A stretch of DNA of 64,000 nucleotides from Trichomonas vaginalis G3 (Eukaryota; Parabasalia; Trichomonadida; Trichomonadidae): assembly GCF_026262505.1 (NCBI RefSeq), contig NC_067205.1, positions 15,500,001 through 15,564,000 of the forward strand, written 5' to 3'. Position 1 is the stretch's first letter. Every line of letters starts with the position of its first letter. The translations under genes were made by a program, and so were the position numbers. The notes below the pieces were generated by a model. The model was not told where the DNA came from. It searched no databases and saw nothing but the letters and a program-made list of their open reading frames with translations. Of the stretch, positions 21,177-31,568 are shown piece after piece.

Positions 21177-21994
21177 CTTAAAATGGCGCCAAAAGTGACA
21201 AAAATTTTATAAATTGGAAAAGCAACAGCACATCAATTGAATGATTTAATCACATAATTATTATATTGCAAAACAAGTCAAACCGAACTAGAATCTCAAT
21301 GTTATACAAAAATTGATAATACACTAGATTTTTATCAAAAAATTAAAATTTAGTTTTGAAAACATCCAAAATTGATATTTTTGAAATATCATCCTTCAGC
21401 AATGCTAGTTCCTATTTGTATTTTGTAATGATGTAAGCCCAAGCCTGAAATCTAAATTGTTGTGATGTGTTATTGCTAACAATGCTCAAGATTATTCAAA
21501 TTCATATCTGCGTTCCGTCACTTTTTGAAAATGAAAAATTTGGAAAGCAGGCCAATTCCGGACTTTGATAATCCAAAACTGTTTCACACAAAAGGTTTAA
21601 TCTCATATGAGCAATGTGTGTTTATGGGATGTTTATATATCATAATATAGATGGTCATCTGTTTTGAATTATTTCATTTCCAATTGCCTTTTCATCTAAG
21701 AAAAAAAAAGCACCCCATGAAAGACACACTAAGATTTCATAAGGAAAAAGATTATTGTATAATAACTTAATTTTGATATGAAAGAAAATACGTTTTCCCG
21801 GCGATCGAGAACATTCAATAAAAAAACCTTAATTAGACTTTAGAGATATTCTTAATTAATGGAGACATCAATTCTATGATTCTTGACAAAAGATAAATGA
21901 TTGTAAGGTTTAGAGCTCTCAAAAATGATCAAATTTAAAAACTTTTCGGCTCAGGGGATCACTAAAACCGTTACTACCAAAAATATCATTAATA
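21177..21994. other. Divergent intergenic region with a small gene fragment
   Basis: This 818-base spacer separates two divergently transcribed genes. At 21712-21755 on the plus strand lies a fragment with about 90 percent identity to the 5' coding region of the 603-residue gene (residues 23-36, MKDTLKFHEEKD-like). It is in inverted orientation and without the rest of the gene. It probably marks a small inverted duplication. I see nothing else. Confidence 0.55.
21986..21991 (+). promoter_or_regulatory. Initiator element of the RRM gene
   Basis: TCATTA lies 3 bases before the ATG and fits the trichomonad initiator TCAYW, in which transcription starts at the A. The resulting 5' leader would be under 10 bases, as is usual for these organisms. 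Confidence 0.6.
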
Positions 21995-22690
21995 ATGAGT
22001 GAGTCTTCTACAAGTGTCATTATTGCAAACCTCCCAATGAACACAACAGAGGAACAACTCAAAGAAACATTCTTCCGGGCTGGTGAGATCAAAAGTATTA
22101 CATTGGAAATGAAACCCAATGGTGAATTCAAAGGATGTGCCGTCATTGAATTCGCATATCATGATGCCGCTTCAAATGCTGTAAGGTTCAACGAAACTCA
22201 GTTCAGAGATCAAACAATTACGGTTGAATTTTTGAACGATATTCATAAAAAAGATCGTGATTGTCCAAATCATCAGAAGCTTGGACATTATCATCATAAT
22301 CATAGATCATCATATGATTCATCTTCAGATAATTATAGAGATGATTTCGATTATGGAAAGAAATTTAAGAAAGGAAAGCGTCATCACTGTTCCCATCAAT
22401 ATATTGGTAAATATCATTGGCATCATTGCAAAAAGATTAATTCAACCTCATCTGATGAAGAAGAGTTGAACGAGAAAAATTCGTTGGAATCAGATAATTC
22501 TTCTGAGTTGCATGTAAAAGAATCATACAGTGATTCAGAATCATATAATTTGTCAAGTTCTGACTCTGATGAAAAGAGATTCAAGAGATATGAAAAGAAA
22601 CGTGGAGTGAGAGATTGGAAACGTGTAAAACAACTCTTGAAAGAAGTGAAAAAGGAAATTAAAAGTTGCATAAAAGGAAAAATGAAATAA
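21995..22690 (+). CDS. RRM RNA-binding protein with His-rich and SD/KR-rich tail
   Basis: This 231-residue protein carries one RNA recognition motif at residues 7-85. RNP2 is VIIANL (8-13) and RNP1 is KGCAVIEF (~47-54); RNP1 keeps only one of its usual aromatic residues. Residues ~88-150 are rich in His, Ser and Tyr (CPNHQKLGHYHHNH and a second cluster CSHQYIGKYHWHHC). The cysteine and histidine spacing raises the possibility of metal binding. The tail is a serine/acidic stretch (~155-195) followed by a strongly basic helix (KKRGVRDWKRVKQLLKEVKK). It probably acts in mRNA processing or stability. The RRM call is secure and the specificity unknown. The N-terminal position of the RRM resembles SR-like and CstF64-like proteins. 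Confidence 0.85.
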   Translation: MSESSTSVIIANLPMNTTEEQLKETFFRAGEIKSITLEMKPNGEFKGCAVIEFAYHDAASNAVRFNETQFRDQTITVEFLNDIHKKDRDCPNHQKLGHYHHNHRSSYDSSSDNYRDDFDYGKKFKKGKRHHCSHQYIGKYHWHHCKKINSTSSDEEELNEKNSLESDNSSELHVKESYSDSESYNLSSSDSDEKRFKRYEKKRGVRDWKRVKQLLKEVKKEIKSCIKGKMK

Positions 22691-23098
22691 GAAATTTATA
22701 CTTTAATTTTGACACGGAGAAGAAGTAAATTAAATTAATTATATATTATATTGAAAATGATACTAGCAACACTTTCATTTGGAAAAATAGAAGTTGTTGA
22801 TAATTTTTTAGATTGATAATGATTTAAGTTTCGTATGACTATTCATAATGATATATTTTCCACTATATTTCAATTACTATTTCTGATTAATAGGATGTAC
22901 AACTCAATTATATGAATATTTGTCTGATATCTATTCATAATATATAAAATACTGGAGAATATATTATATTTATACCCATACCACACACTCAATTATAGAC
23001 TGCTTTTATCGTTTCTATTATACCTTTTCATTGGAATTTATTTATTCCAATTGTTTGAGTTTTATTCTTCTAAATTATAATGTAAAGTGAACTCTAGT
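22691..23098. other. Convergent intergenic spacer
   Basis: This is the 3' region of two convergent genes. It is AT-rich with ATATAT runs, and I see no gene or repeat in it. Confidence 0.4.
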
Positions 23099-24154
23099 TT
23101 AATGTTTAATTAAATAATCAATTATTCTATGATCTACTTTATGTTTCCTTGCCATTTCAAGTAAAGTTTTTCCCTTTCGATCAACTACATTTAAATCTGC
23201 TCCGTTTTCTACTGTAGCTTGAAAAGATAGCCAAAAATTGTGTTTAATACAATGTTGTATAGTGTATACATCATATGAAGATTTACCCGCGAATTGAGGA
23301 TATTGTTTTATCAAGAATTCTATTAATTCATCATAATGGAAATTAAAAGCATGGAAAAATAAATTCTTATTCATCAGATTATTTTGAACAAAATAAAGGA
23401 ATGCAGAAAGGTTGGAATAATATGAAAACGCATGCATTGCTTCAAGACTTAACTTATTATCCGAATTGTTAATTAAAAATGTAAAAATATCAATGTTATG
23501 CGAAAGAATTGAGAAAAAAATTGTTTTTTCATTTGGTTTCACTTCACGGAAACATTTGTTAACTATAAATTGATTGCCACCTAAGAGTGAGAAATTTAGG
23601 GCTTTTTCAGTTAGAATAAAGTTGTTATTGAGAATCAAGAATTTAAAGCAATTCTCAGCACCATAATATGCACACCATTCAATTAAATTTAAATTTACCT
23701 CATAATTCAGCATCCTGACTTTTGATTGGAAATTTATATCAAAATTAGAGTCATTTATGATTTGTTTGCATTTTTCGAAATCATCATTCAAGATAACATG
23801 CAAAATTGTTCCTGGCTCATAAATATATATGTAAGTTCTGAATGATGGCTCTCGATTATTACTTAGATCGCAAAGTGTTCGAAGTTCATGTGAAAAAATA
23901 TCATTACTATAATGCTGTGTGAGCAATGAATAAAGTTTCCAATAAGCTTTCAAATGTTTATTTCTTAAGTATGATGCTCGTATAATTGAATCTTTTATAA
24001 AATCAGGACTTTGTTTATACTTTGTAATTAAAACTGACATAATATCTTGATAAACTTGTTGCACTTTGTCCTCAGTGAGAAGATAAATACCATCAAAGGC
24101 TCTGATGAAATCCTGATTAGATTTAAAAAACTCAGATACTAAATTACCATTCAT
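23099..24154 (-). CDS. DUF3447/ankyrin-type protein
   Basis: This 351-residue protein is built like the N-terminal domain of the long ankyrin proteins in this window, with only one or two recognisable ankyrin units at the end. Residues ~20-110 are helical. Residues ~115-290 follow the DUF3447 pattern: LIEWCAYYGAENCFKFLILN at ~155 matches the LLELCCYHGAVDCFKLL of the 865-residue paralogue, and NFSLLGGNQFIVNKCF at ~190 matches its SFLGGNQEIM. Residues ~310-345 hold a clear ankyrin unit (NGADLNVVDRKGKTLLEMA). Sequence identity to the other two is low, so this is an old family member. Its role is presumably protein binding. It is divergently oriented to the MGCLCC gene, 286 bases apart. Confidence 0.75.
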   Translation of the reverse strand: MNGNLVSEFFKSNQDFIRAFDGIYLLTEDKVQQVYQDIMSVLITKYKQSPDFIKDSIIRASYLRNKHLKAYWKLYSLLTQHYSNDIFSHELRTLCDLSNNREPSFRTYIYIYEPGTILHVILNDDFEKCKQIINDSNFDINFQSKVRMLNYEVNLNLIEWCAYYGAENCFKFLILNNNFILTEKALNFSLLGGNQFIVNKCFREVKPNEKTIFFSILSHNIDIFTFLINNSDNKLSLEAMHAFSYYSNLSAFLYFVQNNLMNKNLFFHAFNFHYDELIEFLIKQYPQFAGKSSYDVYTIQHCIKHNFWLSFQATVENGADLNVVDRKGKTLLEMARKHKVDHRIIDYLIKH

Positions 24155-24440
24155 CCAAAAAATAATGGAAAATTTTTTGAAAACCGTTTCATTAATTCAT
24201 TGAAAAAAATTGTAAAAAAAATTCCAGCATAAAAAAAGAACTTTGTTATATTAAAACTTCGACAGGTTTGTCATGTCTTCGACGGCTTTGTCACAACAGC
24301 GACACCTTTTTGGCGGGACCTTAATTATTTATGTTTGAGTGTGATAGCAAAGTGTAGATTGATATCTGCAATTTGGTTTGTTCGGCATACAAATTCTTCT
24401 GAACTCTGAACTGAAATTTTATCGTTCAGGATTTTTAGAA

Positions 24441-24665
24441 ATGGGTTGTCTCTGCTGTAAGCCTTTAGATCCTGATGAATACAAAGGTCTACTTTCCGGA
24501 GACAATACTGCCAGGAACACTCTTATGCAAGCAATTGTTGATAATGACGAAGATTTACTTCAAGATCCAGAAATAAAAGCAATTTTAACAAACAAAACCT
24601 CGGATGATGATATGGATGAACTAGAACTTGAAAACTACATTAAATCTTTATCACATAGTAATTAG
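24441..24665 (+). CDS. Small acidic protein with MGCLCC lipid-anchor N-terminus
   Basis: This is a 74-residue protein read from MGCLCCKP. An in-frame ATG 21 codons upstream is less likely because it would bury this motif. Gly2 with cysteines at 3, 5 and 6 is a classic pattern for N-myristoylation plus palmitoylation, which would tether it to membranes. The rest is acidic and helical (DDDMDELELENYIKSL). The arrangement recalls LAMTOR1/p18-type anchors or small signalling adaptors, but there is no match beyond the lipid motif and I do not assign a family. A decayed copy of its last ~20 codons lies at about 14460-14505 on the minus strand, as part of the inverted duplication. Confidence 0.65.
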   Translation: MGCLCCKPLDPDEYKGLLSGDNTARNTLMQAIVDNDEDLLQDPEIKAILTNKTSDDDMDELELENYIKSLSHSN

Positions 24666-25590
24666 AATTTGATGAAAGAGTTCATTCTTTCATGTATTCA
24701 AATTTGATTCATTTTAATTATGAAGTAATTACAACTATAATACAGTAATGTAAATGATATATTCGTAAGTCATTCTAATCAAAAAGAAAAAAAAATATTC
24801 AATAAAATTATTCATAACCATTCTATACCTATAGGATACATATAATAAATTTCATTGTATATTTTCTACGATCTTGACTGATAGTATTATTTCAAATAAT
24901 CCACAAAAAATGCTTTGTTAGAAAATGCCTGAATTTCCTTGCATAAGTAATGATACATAAATGGAACCTCAATATTACCAGAATTACTAAAAAGGAATAC
25001 CAGACCAAAGTGAAATTTTTGTAAACAATTCATAATTTTAAAAAAAAACTCCTTTTTTAATCATTTCATGAGTAGTCCCAATATTATAACGTCTAATATA
25101 TATTCTAACGTATCATAACCTACTGATTTATGCACACTTGAGTAAATATAAAAAAACAAGTCTAGTGCCACCCCCAAGATGTTATAAATCTTTGAAATGT
25201 TAAAGGCGCACTTATCACTTTCTGATATTCTCTTTCCAAATCATTATATCTTTATTAGAATAGCAAAAAAGTATAACAATTATACTATGCATTATATTAA
25301 AAATTTATAATAACTTTTCCCGACAAAAAAAAGATTAACATTTTACCATAGAAAATTGTGATATAAAGCTTGGATATAAATCATCGACAATGTAAAAAGC
25401 CATTGATTCACATAATCATTCTAATATGCATATAAATTGATATGTATAAGTAATAAAAATTGAGAGATGGTAAGTAAAAATCATTTTATTAAACTTCAGG
25501 AGAAGAACGTGTCTAAAGGATGATGATTTTATTTTGCACCATGTGAAATAAGAAGTTCTGTTACATGCTAAGATCAGTCATAATGTAAAC
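24590..25590 (-). repeat. Inverted-duplication arm B (partner at 13.33-14.51 kb)
   Basis: Reverse complement of arm A, beginning in the last codons of the MGCLCC gene. It ends in a fragment of an ankyrin gene: at about 25530-25560, read on the minus strand, CTTATTTCACATGGTGCAA is the LISHGA core and the TAA-containing 3' end follows. The ankyrin gene itself is missing beyond that point. Arm B lacks about 270 bases present in the middle of arm A. Substitutions and small indels are frequent, so the duplication is not recent. Confidence 0.75.
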
Positions 25591-25768
25591 CTCTCAATTT
25601 TATTGTCGTGGGAAGTATCTCAATTCCTTCAAAAAATTGAAAAACTATTTAATTTTAAAAATATAATACTTTTAATTAGTTAATTAATTGGAGATATTTT
25701 TAAAAAATCACTTTTGATAATACTTTTGAGAACTTTAATTAAAAAAATATATTCAAAAATATCCAGGA

Positions 25769-26093
25769 TATCAAGAGGGAATTGTTCCTTATGAGGTATA
25801 TAGTTATGATGTATACCTCATAAGGAACAATTCCCTCCTTAAAATGAGAAAACTTGTTCGAAATTGTTTATCATTTCGAACAAGTTTTCTCGTTTTTAAT
25901 AGGAAACTAAAGGCTATGAGGCACTGATTATATATTAGTGCCTCATAGCCTTTAGTTCCTAATAGATAGCTGGGGAACTTTCTCCAAATGATAAGTTATT
26001 CAGAGAAAGTTCCCAGCTATCAAGAGGGAATTGTTCCTTATGAGGTATATAGTTATGATGTATACCTCATAAGGAACAATTCCCTCCTTAAAA
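25769..26093. repeat. Array of five large DNA hairpins
   Basis: Five inverted repeats follow each other with almost no spacer. Hairpin 1 has arms 25775-25800 and 25812-25837 (26 bp, perfect, 11-base loop). Hairpin 2 has arms 25841-25863 and 25874-25896 (23 bp, one wobble, 10-base loop). Hairpin 3 has arms 25901-25925 and 25937-25960 (24 bp, one bulge, 11-base loop). Hairpin 4 has arms 25966-25984 and 26003-26020 (18 bp, one bulge, 18-base loop). Hairpin 5 has arms 26024-26049 and 26061-26086 and is identical to hairpin 1. The identical 76-bp units at 25769-25844 and 26018-26093 bracket the other three. The stems differ in sequence from each other, so this is not a simple tandem repeat. There is no ORF. 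It lies 200 bases left of the Maverick end. Confidence 0.9.
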
Positions 26094-26290
26094 TCGTAGA
26101 CATTTTTATACTTATTAATCAACCATTCAAAATCATATTCCTCTGAAAAGTTATTTTATTAAAAATTTAGAATTTTAATAAATAGAGAGTTTGAATTTCA
26201 TACAATACCTATATATTTTCAATAATGGAATTTGAAAACCATTCTCAAAAGTTCTCAGAAAACCCTTTTTTCATTAATTTTAAGAAATCT

Positions 26291-26380
26291 AAAAAAAAAA
26301 AAAAAAAGGAAGTGGGGCTTCCAGGCACTTCGTGCCCTCTAGCCCTGAAGATGTTTAGTATAAATGAAGTTTTTATTCGG
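26291..26380 (+). repeat. Left terminal inverted repeat of the Maverick
   Basis: It matches the reverse complement of 53794-53895 through the ATTCGG at 26375-26380, with a 6-base length difference near 26350 and two or three substitutions. It starts with 17 A residues. A GGCACTTCGTGCC palindrome lies inside. The preceding AATCT is the target duplication. Confidence 0.9.
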
Positions 26381-27848
26381 TATATTCTGAATCTTGAATG
26401 TCTTGGAAATTTTCTTCTTCTTCGCTCTCTGAGGTGAGGATTTCTTCGACTTCTTCTTCGTCATCTGGTGCTACGTGTCCAGCTATAAATACTTTGTAGA
26501 GTCCATCTGGAGGTGTCTGTATTATGAATGTGGTATCGTGTAAGAATACAAACTCAACATCCTGTTTGAATTGGCAATTTGAATTAGTGAATTCTGCCAA
26601 TTTTATAGGATGTCCTTTGGTAGCTTTCGGGAAGCTTGAAATACTAACTTTGCCACCGTATGGAACTCTTTCTGGTGTATCTAACGCTATAGTGGATATG
26701 ACATGGAAATTGTCTTGAAATTCTGGTAAAGGTTGTATACAATATAACCGTTTTGACTGTCCTGGTTTGGTAAAAAAGTATACGTAAAAGGACCTTTGCC
26801 CATACTCATCCAATTCTTCGAGATAGTTGTAGGTATTGGGATATATGCTGACATACTCAGCAATTTTCACATTTCGCAAATAAGTTTGCATATTTTTGGG
26901 GAAAAGTCTAATAAATTGGTCGATGGCTTGTAGTGCAATTAGGTTTGCTGTAACAGGCAAGTATTGAACAAACAAGTCCACGAGAACACCTGGGTCTTTA
27001 ACTTCATTTTCAACTGGTTGCAAACTATCCATAACAGACTGAAACACTTCCGAATAATCGGTGTCGTCTTGAATTCCCCATTGGTTTTTGAGTTTTTCAG
27101 GGAGTTGAAGTCTTTTTTTAGCATATTGCCTGCGAACACGTTCAGGTATGGTAGTGTTTTCTTCTGTATTTTCTGTATCTCCTGATTGAAATTGCTTCGC
27201 GAACGCGAGGTATCTCATCTGGGACCTTGTCGTCATCGATGACGCGCTTGGTTGTTCCTCTGTTGTTTCGTTTGTTTGTATGGTATTTTCTTGAGTAGAT
27301 TGTCTTGAATTGTTGGACAATTGGTTTGCAATTGGAGAAGACTGTAAAACTTGTCCTGTTGTGTCTGGTACAACTGTATCTGTTGTTTCGTTTGTTTGTA
27401 TGGTATTTTCTTGAGTAGATTGTCTTGAATTGTTGGACAATTGGTTTGCAATTGGAGAAGACTGTAAAACTTGTCCTGTTGTGTCTGGTACAACTGTATC
27501 TGTTGTTTCGTTTGTTTGTATGGTATTTTCTTGAGTAGAATGTCTTGAATTGTTGGACAATTTGTCTTGAATTGTATGAGGAAGTTGCTTTGGTATTATA
27601 GGAGGTCGTAAGGGTTTTGAGAATGGTGAGACATAAGTTGTAGGAACTTTAACTGCAGAGGTAGTCGACGAATTGTTTGCAATTGTATGAGGAAGTTGCT
27701 TTGGTATTATAGGAGGTCGTAAGGGTTTTGAGAATGGTGAGACATAAGTTGTAGGAACTTTAACTGCAGAGGTAGTCGACGAATTGCTTGCGACACTTTT
27801 TCTTCCTTCCATTAGACAAAAATGAACTGTTTTTTTCGGACTACTCAT
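26373..27848 (-). CDS. Maverick gene of unknown role with internal repeats (491 aa)
   Basis: This gene is open. Its 3' end runs into the left inverted repeat. The N-terminal third is low-complexity Ser/Thr/Gln/Pro-rich and built of recent in-frame tandem copies. A 37-residue unit (SSTTSAVKVPTTYVS) occurs twice and a 40-residue unit (NETTDTVVPDTTGQ) about three times, nearly identical in DNA. The C-terminal ~270 residues look folded (beta-rich, YPNTYNYLEELDEYGQRSF) and end in a glutamate-rich tail. I do not recognise a family. The position at the element end and the mucin-like N-terminus could suit a surface or virion-associated protein, but this is inference. Confidence 0.6.
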   Translation of the reverse strand: MSSPKKTVHFCLMEGRKSVASNSSTTSAVKVPTTYVSPFSKPLRPPIIPKQLPHTIANNSSTTSAVKVPTTYVSPFSKPLRPPIIPKQLPHTIQDKLSNNSRHSTQENTIQTNETTDTVVPDTTGQVLQSSPIANQLSNNSRQSTQENTIQTNETTDTVVPDTTGQVLQSSPIANQLSNNSRQSTQENTIQTNETTEEQPSASSMTTRSQMRYLAFAKQFQSGDTENTEENTTIPERVRRQYAKKRLQLPEKLKNQWGIQDDTDYSEVFQSVMDSLQPVENEVKDPGVLVDLFVQYLPVTANLIALQAIDQFIRLFPKNMQTYLRNVKIAEYVSIYPNTYNYLEELDEYGQRSFYVYFFTKPGQSKRLYCIQPLPEFQDNFHVISTIALDTPERVPYGGKVSISSFPKATKGHPIKLAEFTNSNCQFKQDVEFVFLHDTTFIIQTPPDGLYKVFIAGHVAPDDEEEVEEILTSESEEEENFQDIQDSEYTE

Positions 27849-28284
27849 AGAAAAGTTTAAAATAAACCGTTTTCGTCAACGGTAACCCCCTCTATTTTTT
27901 TATTTTATTGAAAAGTCTCCGTTGGCAAACCGTTCCATCTCAAATATTGAATGAACTATAAACGTTTTTTGTTTTCTATATATACTTTTTTTGTCCAACG
28001 GTAAAACTTTTTACACAACGGTTTTGAGAGTCGTCGCCGTTGACTTTTTTGTAGAGCACTCAAAATAGTATAACTTTGTCCGGACAAGTAAGGGTCTATC
28101 GTCGCTACAGGAAAAGTTACAGGCGTTCCAAGGAAGTATACTTTGAGAAGCCTTTTCCCCTTATAGAATGAGATAGGACGGTTATTTTACAAAACTGACA
28201 ACACTTTGACCGAGTAGTTTTTTGTGCTGAACAAAAAGTGTCATATAAACATCTGGCAAAAACCGCTTTTTAACTTCACTTAAA
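27849..28284. promoter_or_regulatory. Divergent intergenic region of the Maverick
   Basis: This 436-base spacer lies between the leftward gene at the element end and the rightward block of structural-type genes, and presumably holds both promoters. The motifs CAACGGTAA and AACCGTT occur repeatedly in both orientations (for instance near 27880, 27925 and 28000), which may be a binding site. I see no ORF. Confidence 0.4.
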
Positions 28285-29430
28285 ATGCCACGTAAGCTAC
28301 GTAAGAATATACGTAAGAGGAAGAGAGCATTGAAACATCCAATAGTAAGACTAACACCACAACAACAGTTGCAACAACAAATGCTGAATGACCCCACTAT
28401 GTTGCAACAAATGTCAAGCAACCCTATGCTTTTAAACCGAGTTATTGGTGCACAGAGTGGAGGTTTAAGAGCGGCACTTTTAGCGAAAATGGCAGGCTAT
28501 GGTGGAGCTGCAGACGGAACAGCTTATAACCCTCAAAGTCAAATGAATTTGAGTTCACTCAAAAATCAAATAACAGATGTCAAAAAGTCAAACATAGACA
28601 TACAGAAGCAAATAAGTGAAAACGAAAAGAAACTAGAATATGACAGACACACAAAGAAACTCAATGAGTTAAACGTAGAAAAAAGAAGAAAGAAGAACAA
28701 CTGAAAGAACTAAGTACAGAGGAATATGCGAAAAAAGTGTCAGAAAAAGCACAGAAGTAGCAAAAATGGAACAAGATGTCATAAATTTGAAAAACCATAC
28801 TACTCAATATAAAATACTGAAAGATGAAGAGATAAAACAAAAAGCCCTGAAGACATATATGGATAGCGATGAGTATAAAAAAGAAGTTGAAGCAAATGTA
28901 AAGGCAGAAAAACTTTTACAGTTGCAAAACCAAACCGTACAGTATGAAAACTTAGCACAAGAAAGTAAAAATAACGACGCGGCTATGCAAAAGGCAATGA
29001 AAAGCGCAGAATATATAAAAGCTAACAATGACTGGTTAGATGCCCAAGCCAACGCTAAAGCAGCCCAACTATAGGGTCAATAAGGACAAAAATACAAGCG
29101 GATGAAGACAGTTCAAATGAAGCTTTAACAAATGCTGACTTTAAGAACGCTTCGAAGCTCTTCATAGTAAGGTGAAACAAGTGAACGACTTCTCATCTGG
29201 AAAGAAACTGAAGTCTGAAGGTTTCGACAAGAGTTAAGAGAAGTAGCACAAAATATGACGAAAATAACAGATGCAGCAACGAGACAGGCAGTTCAAAGTG
29301 CCTATGACGCCGTTAGAGCAACTGTTGTGAAAAGTCAAGAAAAAGAGTTACAACAGACCAAAACAGACCTAGTAAATGCTTTCTTAAAACGAAAAGTCAG
29401 GTAGGACATTACGCTGCAGATGGAACATAT
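28285..29430 (+). pseudogene. Maverick coiled-coil gene region, broken
   Basis: The region starts with a basic N-terminus (MPRKLRKNIRKRKRALK), a Gln-rich stretch and a glycine-rich segment, then long Lys/Glu/Gln coiled coils. It is broken in a few places. The basic, Arg-rich start resembles virion core or minor structural proteins, but I recognise no family. It lies at the head of the rightward block that leads into the capsid genes, which supports a structural role by context only. Confidence 0.5.
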
Positions 29431-31536
29431 GTGCCAGCTGGTGGAACTTATATACCACCAAACCCTCCAAGAGAAGCACCTGCACCAGGACTACCTAAAC
29501 ATTTACATCGTCACATGGACACAGACACAGGCATGCACAACAACCACTCCAAACCAGCACAACAACCAACACAACAACCTGCAACAACCAACAGTTCAAA
29601 ACCCTGCACAACAACCACCTCCACAACAGAGCAAGGACATAAAAGAAGTAGAGAACAAGGAAACCAAGAATTCTTAAAAATGCTTAAAGAAGAGTGTGGT
29701 TTCCCAGATACTGTTGACTTTAGTGACAGATATAAAGAAGCTATTGGAAAGTTCAAGGATGGAAATACTGACCCGAACCTATTTAGCTTTATGGCTCAGC
29801 ACCAAAACGGATATAATCTCAAACCTGGAAAATACAAGCTCGCTAAGGGATATGATTTAATAGCATATCATCCAAATGACATGGATGAATTTACTCCGAG
29901 ATATTTGATGTCAGAGCTAAATGACAATTCAACTTTCGTCATGAAACGCGTAAAAAATAGAGACGGAACGAAAGAACAAAAGCTTATGAATGCGGATGAC
30001 GTAGATAGGGAAATTGTTGAAAACGGTCTCGGAATATATGAAATGCCAGCAGATGAGGTACAAGAAACTCCACAGGAAGAAGTTCAGATACAACCAGACA
30101 TGGAAGAAATAGTTCAGCAACAACAGCTAGAAGAGCCTGAAGGAAACGAACAAGTCACTCCTTTGGAAACTAACTTCACAGAACTAGATGAAGATTTGGA
30201 ACAGCCGAAAAATCTTGACCCTCAACAAGAGTATGCGGAGAATATGGAATATTTCCAAGAGTCTAAAAAAAATTCGGCTGACATAGTAGAAGAATATCGA
30301 AAAATGTTTGCCGACATACAAAAGACTCCAACACCAGATGAAAATATTCAGCATAGAATGGAAGTACTGAAAGAAAATGTACACAAATACAACAACCCTT
30401 TTTACTTACGAGCATTTAACGTTCAATCTTCGGATGAACTCGGTGAAATAAAAGGTTAAATTTCAAGAAAACATATAGAAATGAAACATTGTTTAAAGTT
30501 CATTCAGAACCTAACCAAGATGGAAACAAACCTACTTTTGTTTCTGCAGACGATGGAACTACAATGAGATGGGGTCATAAAGCTAACCCGGATAGGTGGT
30601 TCATAAACTTACAACCACAATTCCAAGAAGTTGTAGACGCAATGGAAGTCAATGGTGAACCAGATATAGCTGGTATTTTCAGCGCGGCTTTAATGCCATT
30701 GAAAGATATGAAACATGCAGATATTTTGGACCAGTATGAAATGAACATGGCTGATGGAAATATAACACCTGACGTTCTAAACATTTATCTCAAAGAACTA
30801 CACAGAACCATAGAGATGGTATATTTGGTGAAGAGTTTAGAAAGAAAGTTAGGGAGGCGAAGGAAGAGAACCTATTGTACATGACCTTGCAAACGAAAGT
30901 TTACAAAATGTCATAAAAACTTACTTTGCAGACAATGAATGAGAAGGGATGAATATTTAAAAAACTCAAATGGACAGTACCAAATGAAATGTTAGTATTG
31001 AAAAACATGTTCCTTGACAAAATAAAACCAACTACAGAAATAAACGACGCAAGACTGAAAGATTGGGTAAAAGCTTTCCCATTCACAAAAGATATAGTTG
31101 GTAACATGGAAAGAAAACCAGAATGGCTACAAAAACATATATTTGGAAACGAGCTTATTCCATATGGACAGGCTCTGTTTGAAGAGCTTGAACCGGAAAC
31201 TCAGGAAAGAGTCATGCAAACAATACGCGAAGACTCAAATACAAACTATGACAAACTCTTTCTAGGATATAGGTACCTGAGATGGGCGACCAGAGCCCAA
31301 AGGCAAAAAGGACATGGGAAATTTACAACATACTAGGTGAACATGAGGCAAAGATGCAACAACTTGAAGCAGAGGGCAAGTTACCAAAGCGACACCAAAG
31401 AAGAAGAGTTGTAGAAAGTAGTGAAGAAGTAACTTCATCTAGTGAAAGTAGTGGCAATGAAGGAAAAAGAAGAGTTAAAAACTCAGTCAGGAAGAAAGTA
31501 AAGCTTGGTCCACGTGGGTTCTATTATGACATATAA
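29431..31536 (+). pseudogene. Maverick structural-type gene region of unknown role, broken
   Basis: This is a long coding region in the capsid block, broken in a few places. It begins with a Pro/Thr/Gln-rich linker, followed by folded stretches (GYNLKPGKYKLAKGYDLIAYHP near 29810; MRWGHKANPDRWF near 30567). It ends in a serine/basic C-terminus (RRRVVESSEEVTSSSESSG) just ahead of the capsid gene. The family is unknown. Some Mavericks have a protease or a large minor virion protein in this position; I cannot see catalytic residues that would decide. Confidence 0.5.
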
Positions 31537-31568
31537 ATCCAACTATTCTATATTTTTACTCATATGAA

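Noticed and set aside
25769-26093. CRISPR-like array
   Set aside because: The repeated unit is a 76-bp hairpin present only twice and the interior parts are hairpins themselves, not unique spacers; the host is a eukaryote.
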